Positions 11,166-23,343 of a stretch of 64,000 bases of DNA are shown one piece after another. The stretch spans positions 42,842,001 to 42,906,000 of the forward strand of contig CM034546.1 in NCBI GenBank assembly GCA_020055645.1, read 5' to 3'. Under the pieces are notes generated by a model. It had not been told where the DNA came from. It made no database searches and worked only from the letters and a program-made list of their open reading frames with translations. The position numbers were made by a program, and so were the translations under genes. The first letter of the stretch is position 1. Each line of letters opens with the position of its first letter. Source of the stretch: Tomocerus qinae (lineage: Eukaryota; Arthropoda; Collembola; Entomobryomorpha; Tomoceridae).

Positions 11166-12235
11166 GGAACCCTTATGATACTGCCAACACTAAAAGCAAG
11201 ACCTTCTCATAAATACGACTTTCACCTGACCATAAAAACTTGATATAAGTTCAATTTCGTCAGTTGTAACCTTCAATTGCCAACACGGATAACGATCAAT
11301 ATATAATAACTTCACTTCTTTAAAGGAAGAAACCTAATGATATTTCCAAAATTGAAAGCAGTACTTTCCTATCCTTAAGACTTTCACCTGAACATAAAAA
11401 ATTGATATAACTTCAACTTTGTCGGTTGTAACTTTCAATTGCCACCATGTATAACGTTCAAAATCATACAGCCCACTTTCCATTATAAAACAAACGTGGC
11501 GATACTTCCGAAACGGAAAGCAGTACTTTCCTATCCTTAAGACTTTCACCTGAACATAAAAAATTGATATAACTTCAACTTCGTCGGTTGTAACTTTCAA
11601 TTGACAACACGGATAACGATCAGATTCTTATAGCTTACCTTTTTTAATGTAAGAAATCTAATGATATTTCCAAAACGGAAAGCATTACTTTCCTATCCTA
11701 AAGACTTTCACCTGAACATAAAAAATCCATATAAGTTCAACTATTTCGGTTGTAACTCTCAATTGCCAACATAGATAACGATCAGATTGTTATAGCTTAC
11801 CTGCTTTAATGTAAGAAACCTAATGATATTTCTAAAATTGAAAGCAGTAATTTCCTATCCTTAAGACTTTCACCTGAACATAAAAATTGATATAACTTCA
11901 ACTTTGTCGGTTGTAACTTTCAATTGCCAACACGGAAAACGATCAGATTCTTATAGCTTACGTTTTTAAATGTACGAAACCTAATGATATTTCCAAAATT
12001 GAAAGCAGTACTTTCCTATCCTTAAGACTTTCACCTGAACATAAAAAATTGATATAACTTCAACTTTGTCGGTTGTAACTTTCAATTGCCACCATGTATA
12101 ACGTTCAAAATCATTCAACCCACCTTCCATTATAAAAAAACGTGGCGAAACTTCCGAAACGGAAAGCAGTACTTTCCTGTCCTTAAGACTTTCACCTGAA
12201 CATAAAAAATTGATATAAGTTTAACTTTGTCGGTT
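11166..12235. repeat. 162-bp tandem satellite, about 6.5 copies
   Basis: The anchor TTCACCTGAACATAAAAA recurs at 11221 (one mismatch), 11383, 11545, 11707, 11869, 12030 and 12191, that is every 161-162 bases. Each unit also carries GAAAGCAGTACTTTCCTATC, GTCGGTTGTAACTTTCAATTGCC and ACGGATAACGATCAGATT or a variant. It is far more regular than the neighbouring array at 10088-11165. It ends abruptly at GTCGGTTTTTTTGTAAT near 12235. The small open frames crossing it are by-products of the repeat. Confidence 0.9.
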
Positions 12236-12389
12236 TTTTTGTAATACAATAAAATAAATTGAAATAGCATTTATGGACAATTGCAATTTTTTTTATTAGT
12301 GACAATGAAATATTTTTGGTTGCGTTTAAAATGTAATTATTTAAATTCAGCCAGGTTATGATTGAAGAGAAAGCACCTTAGGTATAGGA

Positions 12390-12980
12390 TTAGAAATGGA
12401 TCGGTGTGGAAGCGGAAACCCTATCCTGATTCTCAAAATATGTAGTTAAATCTTTAACTCTAGTACCTTCAGGGCATGAAAAACCCATGGGTTTTTGCTT
12501 TTGGTTAGGAAAAACCCAACCCAAAAACCCGGGTTTTTGGGTTTTTGCCCAAAAACCCAGGGTTTTTGCTGTTTGCTACCCAAAAACCCACCCAAAAACC
12601 CAATAACCCAAAAACCCGGGTTTTTGGGTTTTTCATGCCCTGAGTACCTTTATTTTCTGACTCTGTTTGACAGTCGTCTGTCCCCATAAAGAATTCACTA
12701 CCAGTACTGGTGTTTTCACTATCTGTAAAAGATAAATATAACTATTAGTACCTACAATTTTATGTTCATGAGTCGATTGTGCTTTACTTGTACTAGCCTT
12801 TTCTGTTTGAGAGCTACTGCTCTTACTGCGCGGTTTGCTACTTCGAGCTTTCTCTATCTTAGTCAGAACTGTCTGAGTTTGACTTTCTCTAACAGGCTTA
12901 GTGCGTTTATCGTTAACTATCTCCTGGTTTAATTCAGGTTTTAACCCTTTCACTCGTCTGGATTCGCGCTCACCAGACAT
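12390..12980 (-). pseudogene. Possible small coding gene interrupted by a MITE
   Basis: On the minus strand an ATG at 12978-12980 opens a basic, Ser-rich frame (MSGERESRRVKGLKPELNQ...) to about 12752. It meets GTACTA, only 29 bases before TTACAG, and then a second stretch from 12722. That stretch reads an acidic sequence (DSENTSTGSEFF...TESENKGT) as far as the 8-bp duplication at 12643. If the MITE at 12470-12642 and one copy of the duplication are ignored, the frame continues RVKDLTTYFENQD to TAA at 12390-12392. The insertion adds 181 bases, which is not a multiple of three, so it breaks the frame. The 29-base intron is unusually short, so the gene model is tentative. No family is recognised. 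Confidence 0.35.
12470..12642. mobile_element. hAT-type fold-back MITE, 173 bp, 8-bp TSD
   Basis: The ends are CAGGGCATGAAAAACCCA and its reverse complement TGGGTTTTTCATGCCCTG. The element is flanked on both sides by AGTACCTT (12462-12469 and 12643-12650), a perfect 8-bp target duplication. A CAGGG start with an 8-bp duplication is the hAT superfamily signature. The interior is a series of inverted AAAAACCC / GGGTTTTT blocks, making the whole element nearly self-complementary. It has no coding capacity. The end sequence resembles the element at 55683-56390. Confidence 0.9.
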
Positions 12981-14509
12981 AAAATTTTTAAAAAAATGCT
13001 TTTAATTTCTGTTACCGTGAGAAGGATTCTATACGTCTGGAAGAGGAGAGTCCTTGGTTATTGAGAGCGGTATCTCAAAATAATTGTTGCAGTTTACTAT
13101 GTCTTGTTTCCTAATAATGTACCTAGGTTCTGAAAATGCCAGTTGTATGCACTCTGTCAATGTACAAGCCTGCTCTAATGTTATAGCTCCTATAGGTATG
13201 TATTCTATATGAGGTATACAAGAGGATGGAACTAGTGTGAACGGATAAAGTGCATCATTGAATATGTTCTATAACATTTTACACACTGATAATGCAAGTT
13301 TAAATCGAAAGAAATTGTATTAAAAATAAGAAAGTGTTTACATCTAACAGATACATGAATGTTTTTATTACTTGATCTACTACCTACATACTGTTGTATA
13401 TTTTACAGATGGTATATGCAGTATTATGAGAAAGCCGAAGCCATTTTATGAATGAGCCATCTTATCTTCATATATACCTATATGTGATTATGCGTAAGTA
13501 TGATAATTTGCCGTTTTTTTTAATGTAAGGATTCTAGGATGATCCTGTGACATACCATCTACCTGGCAGATTCTGCCTAACCTACCGTGCCCTTCTTCAA
13601 AAAGTTGGGTCGGAAATTCTACGGAAGAAATATCAATATTACCCGAGAATTAATCCCAGGAGTAATAAGATAGTATACAGTGGTTAATTATGTATGTAGG
13701 TTTTATTCATCTGATTTCTCCTTACATTGATTAATTTCGACTCGGCCAGCGTCACGTTAATGATAATTTGCGATATGATTTTCTAAAGTCATTAACAGTA
13801 CTCTGGTATGTACAACTAAAAGTTGACCAATTGCTGTAAAAATTAAATGTTACAAGATAAATTTATTTCCTTGCCTAGGCACAAACATTTGAACCTACAG
13901 TGCATATAGTTCAATTCTCGTTTTGTGCGTAGTCAAGGATCTGAATCCTACTTAATATTTATTACCTATTCACTGCTTGCATTTAACTAGTGTAGGTTAC
14001 AGGCAACATTTAACTAAATTCAAGTACATTTGCGCCTCACAGCAAGAAGTAATCATTATTGTCACAATAATCGATTATTTATGTACTTGTTGAGTTAGAA
14101 AAGGTTGAAGTTGACAATCTACCCACTTATCTTATTGCAATCATTTATTGTGTTATACAAATACGTATTAAGAGTACGTCTAGAGTACATTATACCTATG
14201 ATTGATATGTACTATACGACAATATAAATCAGAAGACGTTGATTTCTCGAAGTGGCGTGTTCAATAACATGTCATCCATAGTTAACATCCCCTAAAATGG
14301 GTAACAGAAAACACATTTCAGTACAAAATATTTATTATTCGAATTACGTACGAATACGAATTATCTTCAAAACGGAGCATTAAAAAAATTATTTCTGAAA
14401 CATCATATTACTTTTTGTCACCTAAGTGGCACCCACCCCCAGCGTAAAAATTGTTTCCCTATCTTCAAGGTATTACAGTGCAATGGGCAATGAAATTGCT
14501 TTGCTTTTG
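12981..14509. other. Intergenic, no gene seen
   Basis: AT-rich sequence with no sustained open frame, recognisable transposon end or RNA gene. The part next to 14510 could hold the last few codons of the SID-1-like pseudogene, with a possible terminal stop near 14422, but I cannot confirm this. Confidence 0.5.
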
Positions 14510-17500
14510 CTTACCATGTATCCAATAAATAATGACATAGAAGACAGCATAATATGCTACAAGTCATGAGCATCGTAAAAATCCATAAAATAACATGCAA
14601 TATTTTTTGAGCGAGATATCGCTGGAGAATCGTCCGAATTATAGGATGTTTTCGAAAAGAATACACAAAATCCACTTCCTAATGCTATGGATAACATAAA
14701 ACAAAGTGCTGGAAATAAAAATAATTTCTTTCCTTTCTCGACCTCCTTGTTAATCGCCTGTAATTACAGATTAAATAGAATAAGCTTTATACATGCATTT
14801 ACATTAAGTAATTGGATTTGATAATAATTTCGTTTCACAAACTTTTAAGATTAAATAGTTGCATGTGCATATCATAGTAATAACCACAAATGTAAATAGC
14901 AGAATCTTTGAAAACCCTCTCCTTTGATTTGTTAACACTGAAAATACTGCAAAACTCCCAATCACTGCCAGTAGTGTAGTAAGAATTCGCTTCCACATGA
15001 AAGGATATTTTACGCCATATTCAAAATGACTAAATGATCGATTGAATAGACAACAAAAACAATATTTAATCCTTTTCCAAATTATTGCTGGAGAGTCCTC
15101 CGCATTTCCTTGTTCTAAAAATAACAAAAATAGAAGCTATAAAAAATTATGCTATTAATATTAAATTACCTACATATAAATGTATGTAATAAACAATAAA
15201 AAATTTATAGACACCATAATGGGTAAACTATGGTATAAATAATTGATTACCTAATAATAATTAGGCATGATTTTAATAGATTTTATTTCCTAATATAAAC
15301 TATACTATTATGTAATGTATCTTTTAAATGCAATTACTGTGCACATTACCATTTTTGATGAGACCAATGTCGCAGTAATATAATAGTAGTCGTAGTATAA
15401 TAGTAGTGTCGCAGTAATAATATCGAAAAGCAAAAGATAATGAGAGTCTGAACGATTAGATAAATATAATAGAAGACTGATTTAATCTCTTTGTTGTCAG
15501 AAATGTCCACCAAATAAAAAACCGCAGTCAGAAATACCAACACTGCAAGCGCAGCATATGTTTTCGAGCTGTAATGAAATAAAAATTTAATTTAGGTAGA
15601 CAAATTCAGATAATATTGACTTGTAAAGTACACTTACGCCGTAAAATGTTTAACAGGATGTCGTGACCCGCTTAAGTATATTTAAATTTTGTAATCAAGT
15701 CTTAATCAATAAATGCAGATAAAAATGTCTTACCATACTGAAAAGAAAATTGATTTGGGCATAAATGATAAGCACCGCTGAAAATCCCCTCCATTGACAA
15801 AGCGATACCAAGAGCATAAAATATTTCCTTTTGATATGTTCTCCCTGTATTGGTCGAAAGTTTTTTATTCTTAAAAAAGAGTCCTCTCTATTTGGCAATC
15901 ATGCAGAACGAAATACCAAAAAGAAAATAGCTGATATTCGACCAAAAATGATTTATAAACAATGGTCATAATCACCATCAACCATGACAGTCTGAAAACA
16001 AAAGTTTACCTTAAATATTCCTGTACGTTTGAATTCTTACAGCGTAAAATAAATTATACTTACAACTAAGATATGGATGACAAACTCATAGACAGGAATC
16101 GCGTAGAAAATGGACACGTGCAACAAAATTGCCCAGAAATGATGAGGTTTGTGTTTGTTTCTAAAATAATCAACTCCTGAAATGTTTTTTATGGATCTTA
16201 TATCCTCGCATCGTCCGTTGACGTTTACAATAGAACATTGTTCTTCTTTTACATCAAAAGCATCAAGACACAGTGACAACCCAATGGCAGACTGATTTGC
16301 AGCTATGGTTTCGCCACAGTTTTGCGATGCCATTAAGTTATCAGATAATGTTTCTTCTAAAACAAAATAATTTTCTATAAATAAGACACATCTCAACAAA
16401 ATGTCGCAATCGAATTTTTTAAAAATAATTGAACCCTTCAATTTACCTTCGACGTCAATCGTTGAAGTACTAGATTGAGTGGTAGACTCCAACAGTTTAA
16501 CTTCGTCGTCCGAATGTTCAATGAATTTACTATTTTTAAAAACAGTCTTACATTTTGAGATAGTCAAACAAAGATTTTCAAAAAGTGTATATGAAAGCCC
16601 ACCAGAGATAATGCTGATGTACTCTATATCCACATAGTATAATGAGAGTAGTTGTTATCCAGAAAATCAAGGCATGCAAAAAGCTGCGACCATTTCAATA
16701 GTTATAGGCCCTGTCCCGTTTTCGACACGGACTCCAAAATGTTTGGTATTGTTTACTCGAGTTCCGTTATTTGGGTGCATTAAACTCCAACATTCTTTAT
16801 TGTTGTGTTCCACCACAAATACAATAGCAAATCCTATTGAGAAGGGGCCGGATCGCTATTTTAAAAAAGTGACACGATTGAGGATTATAAAATGCAGATT
16901 GTGTTTAAAATGCTAGATACAAAAAAACTACATACAAAATAAATTTACCTGAATGTCCAAAACGGAATTTCTTGTCATTGTTTTATACAGTACTGACGGG
17001 TACTTAACATCAGTCTCTAATACATACAATGGACACTATTAAGGAAGTAAACGTCACAAACATTAATGATTAGTTAATAACTAACACGGGCATGGCATTA
17101 AAATGTGATTAAAACTGTAATCTATGTAAGATGCTTACGTATATGGTTTGTACGGACACAATCCTGCAAATGTCATCTTGCGATTCAGTCATAATTCTTA
17201 CTGATCTATCTTTAGAATCATTTGGAAATTTGTAAACCAAATATTGAGGTGTGGTTGGTCCAGCAGTTAACTTCAAAGAATGACTAGGGGAAAAACAAAT
17301 TAAGATATATTTATATTATATTTCCAGTTGTACTAACAAGGTAAAAAACTAATCTAAAACATGTTACCATGTTACATTCATATAGCAAATCCTATGAAAT
17401 GCAAATTTTACTATAATATGTACATTTTCCCAACTTTTCAATAAAATTACTTTTTATAGGAATAGAAAAAATCTGAATAAGTTTTCGAGCATTACTTTTT

Positions 17501-18148
17501 GTCAACATCATTTTTCAAAAGCAAATCGTCCTTTATTTTTGCTTTGATGGTAAAATTTACACTTTTTTCACTACAAGTGGTAACATGTACTGTAATGTTC
17601 CTTCCATCCCCAGCATATTTAGATGAAGTGCACAATGTTCTACTGGCTTGAAAAAACTTTGTCCTGCCAATAATTAATATAATTAACTAATTTGTTAATG
17701 CATTCTAATTTAATAATAATCCTCCTTACGAAGTGTTGTCTTCTTTGTCAAAACGAAACGGTAAAACCACAGGGACTATATTTTCTTGTTGGAAAATGGA
17801 GAATAAAATGGGGCAATCCATTGATGCATCTTCCGCCACGGATAAATCCAAATGAAAAGCTTTCCCCTAAAAAAATAATGTAATTCATCTTTCTTACGTA
17901 ATAAAATTATTAAAACTTACTTCATTGACAACGTCGTCCATATCAATTTCGTAAATAAACTTCAATTCGCAAGATTTGTTTATAGTCTGTTTGGGAACCT
18001 GTTCCAAGATTCGTACACTCTGGGTCAAATTTATAAAGGTCTCAGGACATAATTTTTGGTTATGCGCTGTGGCATAAACTGTTTCGAATGCAGACCCAAA
18101 TAAAACGTTTGCAAATAAAATACACAAAGTTACGACTATGGGCTTCAT
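14510..18148 (-). pseudogene. sid1: SID-1-like dsRNA channel gene, probably a pseudogene
   Basis: SID-1/SIDT proteins are multi-pass membrane proteins for dsRNA uptake. Exons on the minus strand: 17921-18148 (signal peptide), 17730-17866, 17496-17663, 17139-17283, 16949-17035, and from 16855. These join in phase with GT-AG introns and encode an extracellular domain with PQYLVYKFPND, CRIVSVQTIY-CPLYVLETDV and GFAIVFVVEH, all matching SID-1 family positions. A further exon (from 16633 to 16064) ends in the second membrane segment (HHFWAILLHVSIFYAIPVY). Next come SNISYFLFG, ALGIALSMEGIFSGAYHLCPN, 15346-15543, 14804-15120 and 14510-14757. Lesions: in-frame stops at 16667-16669 and 16655-16657 at membrane segment 1; a deletion and frame break near 15945; TAG at 15888-15890; a frame break near 15660-15730; and TAG at 14557-14559 replacing Trp in HDxWH. 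Family call strong, pseudogene call likely. Confidence 0.82.
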
Positions 18149-19912
18149 TATTTCACGAGAGAATTGCTTCTTTAGACTTGATTGACAGAGAAGTGGATGT
18201 ATTATGGAGACTAATATTCCCGAGACCTAACTATTTATTAAATCTAAATGTTTTCAATTTTCAATGTTTATTTCTTGTTATCACTGGATATTATTGTGAT
18301 ATTTACGACAAGACACGTAAAATATCTCGGCGTGGTAAGTTTCATTCACACTCAAAACAAATAAACATCTACTCATCAACTTGTACTTGTTTAATTATCC
18401 CTTCTGTTTTGGATATTATTGTGTCATTCACTACTATGAACTACAATAATCCATTTTACCATTCATAATAAAATACATATAAAGCGGTTTGTTCATCGTT
18501 TATCAATGACATGATAATATTGTTATTATCTGTAGTAGGAACCAATATAAACATATAAATAGTTCAAACTGACCACAAGCAAAGCCGATTTTCACAAAAG
18601 TACACAAACTTGGAGACATACGTCAGTGTTTAAAATTTATTATTATTATCAATTTTCTAGCTATTTACACTCGATGTGATTCTTTGTATATCTACTGATG
18701 ACTAATATACATACTTGAAACATGCTACGCAGTTACGCCCTTATTCTTATGTCTTACACTATAGGACGGAAAGTATGGTTGATTCAAATGTACTTAATTT
18801 AAGATAAATAATAATTGTACTGGGTTTCCTGTTTGTATTCCTAATTTATTGTCTTATAATTATGACGAATGAATATACGTCAGCAAAAGGACGATGAGTA
18901 ATAGTTCAATTGTGTGGAAATTAAATATTTGCAAAACTTATGGTTTAAACTATTAACGGTACCAAAAACTTTATATTGTAATGAATTTCTACTTTTAAAG
19001 CGGAATGTGCTTCAATGACTTAATCTGCATGCTTCCCATTTGGTATGATTTTTTATCGGAAGAAAAGGTTCCTTCGCATATTCGGATTAGTTGTGAAAAT
19101 GCGCTTTATATATCTTAACCAATCGACATTTTGCTATATGTGCCTGTGGTTCATAAGCGTGCAAGTGAACGAATCATTTAAGGTTTCAAATAACATAAGA
19201 CCTATCAAAACATTTTTTCTCAGGAAAAAATAGGTGAAATCTTGTAAACTTTCTATCTTTTTAATCCAGCTATAGACATAGAATACAATATAACACAGAT
19301 AGGTATGTATTCTGTAATTAGGTATTGTACTTATTTTATATGTACCATTCTGACATAAATACTGTCACATATCAAATGGATATTAATATCTTAGGTGTTT
19401 TGTAGTTAATGGATTAACTGTGGGCTGGACGACTTGATAAATAATTCGAGTACTATTTGTATAATTGCACGTTGTTTTCCGCGAATGTAAAGAAAGACAA
19501 TATTTTCTTGAAATTATGTCTCTTATTTATTTATGACTTATACGTACTTTGAAGATTGTCGGATATTTTGTAAGCATGCCTAACATTCTTTATCTTCTTT
19601 GCCTAAATTTTCAATTCAATTTGTATTTCTAATTGGGATTAAGCGTTTAGGATTTTTATGTGTATATATTTATGCCTGGGTATTAATTACTAATGTAAAC
19701 AAAACACGCAGATGACGCAGATTGGGGTTTCTGTCAAGATTTCTTTTCTAACTATACTTGCAATATAATTAGATGTTTTAATTGACATTTTAAAATTAGC
19801 ATTAAATTTGAAACTATTGCCACTCCGATATACCATTTTTATTACGAAAACTAAGTGTGGTCAAGTTTAACATTAATTTTTTGGAAGCATCCTTCAAACT
19901 TCACTTGAATGT
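18149..19912. other. Intergenic, includes IR 3' flank later duplicated
   Basis: No supported gene. The part at about 19380-19810, just downstream of the IR stop codon, recurs in diverged form at 22790-23232 (TTGATAAATAATTCGA..., CACGTTGTTTTCC..., TATTTTCTTGAAA...). The rest is AT-rich unique-looking sequence. Confidence 0.55.
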
Positions 19913-22237
19913 TTAAGATCTTCTTTTTCTCTTTCTTGCTCTTTTTGAACTGAAAGCCTGACATCGTAAATATGCTGACAGAAATAATTTTGACAAAGCA
20001 TCTCGCGTATGCCTGACCATAATTCGTAATTCCGCAACAATAACCTTACGACATTCTACTACGAGAACTAAAATGCACAATCCACTGCAGCTGGCGAGAA
20101 CTATGAACACCGAAATGAAATTGGAATTCAATTTTAGCCCTTTTGGGCCATACTTGTATATGTTTCGACAATCTTGAGGATTGCAATACTCATCCGATCG
20201 AAATATGAACCGTTCCAAAGCAGCATAGATCCCTGAATGTATCATGGAATTCATTCTGACAATAGTCGATTCTCCAAAAGGTATACCGTTGAAATTCCAC
20301 TGAATATTTTGTACACCGATATCTGAATATTTATCACCGGGATAAAATTGTTGTTTAGGGTAGAATTCTTTAGGGAAATCCCATTCTGATTTCAGAAAAA
20401 AATTATCAAGTTTATCTGACCAATCCAAATAGATACTATTTTCACATTTCGAAACCTGCATTTGAATAGAATTCGTCGGGTAATTGTGAGGTATATCCAT
20501 ACTCTTGAAAACCTTGTTATGAATTCTTTTAATCGTCGAATTTTTAAACTTAATATGGCGGTTTTTTGGGTCGTTTCCAAACAAATGGAATTCACTACTT
20601 ATTCCTATTCCCCGAGTCCATAGATTTTTCTTGATAAACTCAACATTAAATCGGCCAAATAAACATAGAAAAGACTTTTTAAGATTTTCATCAAATAAAC
20701 AATTTTTCAATTCGATATCCGTTGAAACGGTTAATGGGGAATAGACTGTAACATTTTTAACATTCAGGAAAGTGTCAAATGAATCTATTGTCTTCACTGG
20801 TCGCTTGGCAATCAATTCTGTAATCACAAGTCCTTTGTATGCATTTGTAAGAACAATCGCCATGAAAAGAAAACAACTCCAAAATACTTTAAAAGTGAAA
20901 ATCTTAGCCAATTTAGTTGGAATGGACGTGTTTTCTATCAATACGGAAAATAATACTAAAAATGGATATTCTACAGCAATAGTAGAGTTGGAAAAATGGA
21001 TTATTAATTTAATAAATACGCTACCACATAAAAACATTGCCGCAATAGTTACCCAGACTTCCATTTTAAATGGTGAAAGAAACCCCGTGAAGGAAATGCG
21101 CTCGCTGATGATTGTGCAAGAGATGAAATTGAATCCAATTGATTTGACGGTGAAATGTGGATACCTACAATATTCTTGAGGTCGCATTTTATGTTTATAA
21201 AACATAACTTTTATCGCCGGAACGTTTCTAAGTTTTTTGTGGGATAAATAGCCAAACGCTATTGTTACATTTGGATAATTTTCGAAAAGTACGCTCAATG
21301 CAACTGGAATGTGCGACAAGTGTGGATATCTGAACTTCATTCTGAATGAAATTTCATTACTTGGGATTGGATGGCCCAGATATTCTTTCACTGCTTCCCA
21401 ATCTTTTGTATCTGGTTTAGCACCGTAGAAAATTATATTTTCATGATTTTTTGATACCACTTCGCTTTCAACAGACGACCAATCAGTATCCTCATTCGGA
21501 AACAATTGAACCGGATAAATAAATTTTTTTGACTCTCCTGTACCATCAAAATTTGTCACACAAGAAAGGCAAATGCAGTAGATATATTTTTTAAGAGTCT
21601 TGTTTGCTTCAGAGTGAATTAAAAACTTGGGGATCATGCGGACTGCTCCAATGCCAAAAACAATCCCAAATGCTTCCCAAATGTTTGAATTGAATTTATC
21701 CGAAATTCCTTCCGTTGTGAAAATATGAGTTAACGTTGATTGATAGTTTGCTGTTTGTAGGTCAAAATCACTCAAAAGTACAACAGGGTCTCGCCAATAA
21801 AATCTGATTTTGGCAAAACCAGCTATATAGTCAGAAGGTGTTATAGGGTAGACAAGGAAATGTATTAAACACTGATGGTTTTTCTTAAACATGGAGGAGA
21901 AAATATTTCTGGCTCTAGCCATGCAACCTTTATTGCATCTGAGTGTACCAACAAAGGATTTTTCATAACTGAAACCATATTTCTTGAAATGAATTGGTTG
22001 AGTTAATCCGTTTGTCACCGTTACTGGATGTGGGAAATTGACGATTACAGATTCGTTAAAATTACCCATTGTAAAGCTAAAGAAAAAGAAGTGGAAATCG
22101 CAAGTTTTGGTAAAATATACGTATGAATTAATAACTTGCGACTCCTGCGAGACTGCACGTACCATCATTTTGCTGAAGAGAAATGCAAAAAAACTCCAAA
22201 GTATTTTCACAATGACTATAACAGTTAAGTTTTTCAT
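19913..22237 (-). CDS. Divergent ionotropic receptor (IR), intronless
   Basis: Predicted 774-residue member of the variant ionotropic glutamate receptor (IR) family, a chemosensory cation channel of sensory dendrites. A hydrophobic N-terminus (residues 1-25) serves as signal peptide, then comes an extracellular region of about 360 residues with many NxS/T sites. Membrane segment 1 is near 388-413 (VWVTIAAMFLCGSVFIKLII), followed by a short pore loop (YPFLVLFSVLIEN). Segment 2 is near 449-473 (FWSCFLFMAIVLTNAYKGLVIT), where LTNAYKG takes the place of the iGluR SYTANLA motif. An S2-like ligand lobe leads to segment 3 near 704-726 (ISVFIVLASCSGLCILVLVVE) and a Lys/Arg-rich tail. The canonical Arg/Asp glutamate-binding set is not evident. 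The whole gene is one uninterrupted exon. It is a close paralogue of 30100-32400. The start is the first ATG and fits the signal peptide. Confidence 0.9.
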   Translation of the reverse strand: MKNLTVIVIVKILWSFFAFLFSKMMVRAVSQESQVINSYVYFTKTCDFHFFFFSFTMGNFNESVIVNFPHPVTVTNGLTQPIHFKKYGFSYEKSFVGTLRCNKGCMARARNIFSSMFKKNHQCLIHFLVYPITPSDYIAGFAKIRFYWRDPVVLLSDFDLQTANYQSTLTHIFTTEGISDKFNSNIWEAFGIVFGIGAVRMIPKFLIHSEANKTLKKYIYCICLSCVTNFDGTGESKKFIYPVQLFPNEDTDWSSVESEVVSKNHENIIFYGAKPDTKDWEAVKEYLGHPIPSNEISFRMKFRYPHLSHIPVALSVLFENYPNVTIAFGYLSHKKLRNVPAIKVMFYKHKMRPQEYCRYPHFTVKSIGFNFISCTIISERISFTGFLSPFKMEVWVTIAAMFLCGSVFIKLIIHFSNSTIAVEYPFLVLFSVLIENTSIPTKLAKIFTFKVFWSCFLFMAIVLTNAYKGLVITELIAKRPVKTIDSFDTFLNVKNVTVYSPLTVSTDIELKNCLFDENLKKSFLCLFGRFNVEFIKKNLWTRGIGISSEFHLFGNDPKNRHIKFKNSTIKRIHNKVFKSMDIPHNYPTNSIQMQVSKCENSIYLDWSDKLDNFFLKSEWDFPKEFYPKQQFYPGDKYSDIGVQNIQWNFNGIPFGESTIVRMNSMIHSGIYAALERFIFRSDEYCNPQDCRNIYKYGPKGLKLNSNFISVFIVLASCSGLCILVLVVECRKVIVAELRIMVRHTRDALSKLFLSAYLRCQAFSSKRARKRKRRS

Positions 22238-23194
22238 GGTATGACAGATTAGTTCACTATCAAAATGTTAAAATTTGCAATAGTTTTTAGTTTGTTTCAA
22301 TTTTTTGTTAACTGATCGTTACAATATAAAGATTATATAAAAACGCGTCATTTAGAGATGGGATACAGTATTAACTTAGCTTATGATATTTTAGCCTAGC
22401 TTAGATAAATGTCAAGTTATTTTAACACAAGTTGTCACTAATTGGAACAATATTTTTGTGTCAGTCTGTATCGAGTTCCAAATTATAGTTGTTTTTAGCT
22501 CTAAGAATGTCAAGTCGCAGATTATTACAGCACATTTATGTGCTGCCAAGGTTATCCCTATCTATAAAAGTGGATTTTCTCTGCGAAGTAGTTCCTTGAT
22601 AATTTGTTTGTCCTTATAATAGATACATGATAAAGGACGATTGATATTTTCTATAGAACTTCACAAGCCATCGATTTTGGATTTATGTTTACCTTGGATT
22701 GTCTATTTTTTATTCATATACTTAATACAATTATGAGATTGCATGCGGCATGTTTACAGGTTTTAGTGTTAATAAATTGGATATTAATTGTTGATATCGA
22801 GACACACGAATGAAATAAAAATGACTACCAAACTCACATCACGGCTAGCGGTCCCCTAAACTCCTGTGCCTGTCCAGTACATGAACAGGAACTTGCCAAA
22901 TGGATATTAGTAAATTAGATGACCGACCTGATAAATAGTTTGAAACATATTTCTACAATGACACGTTGTTGTCCGGGAGTGTAGGATTAATACATATTTT
23001 CTTGAAAACTGCTCTCATTTATTTATGGTTTACACATAATTAAAGATTGAAGATTAAAGTGTTTAAGTGCCTTCCATTGCTTTTGTGCCATAATAACAAA
23101 TTAAAACTTAATTATTGACGTAAGAACGAAACACGCATATTGGATTTTTTGTCAAGACGGCTTCTTTTTAGTTGCTTGTAATAATATCGTAAGT
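22238..23194. other. IR 5' flank and decayed copy of IR 3' flank
   Basis: No gene. The piece at about 22790-23232 is a diverged copy of the sequence downstream of the IR gene (19380-19810). This suggests that a second tandem IR unit once stood to the right and has been lost. The promoter of the IR at 19913-22237 must lie within 22238-22700, but no distinct element is identifiable. Confidence 0.5.
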
Positions 23195-23343
23195 ACCATT
23201 TAATTATTTATTACAAACTCATGAAATTACCATTTTAAATATTGAATGTAAAGAGTATGTTATTATGTGTAGTTTGCGTATTTTTCAGTATTTTTTGTCC
23301 CACATTTGAAAGTACAATATTTTATTTTGGAAAGGTAACATTT

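Noticed and set aside
11334..11600. 88-codon minus-strand reading frame
   Set aside because: It spans 162-bp satellite units and repeats itself internally. It is a by-product of the tandem array.
16674..16916. Plus-strand reading frame over 80 codons
   Set aside because: It is antisense to SID-1-like exon 6, whose minus-strand frame matches the family and has proper splice sites.
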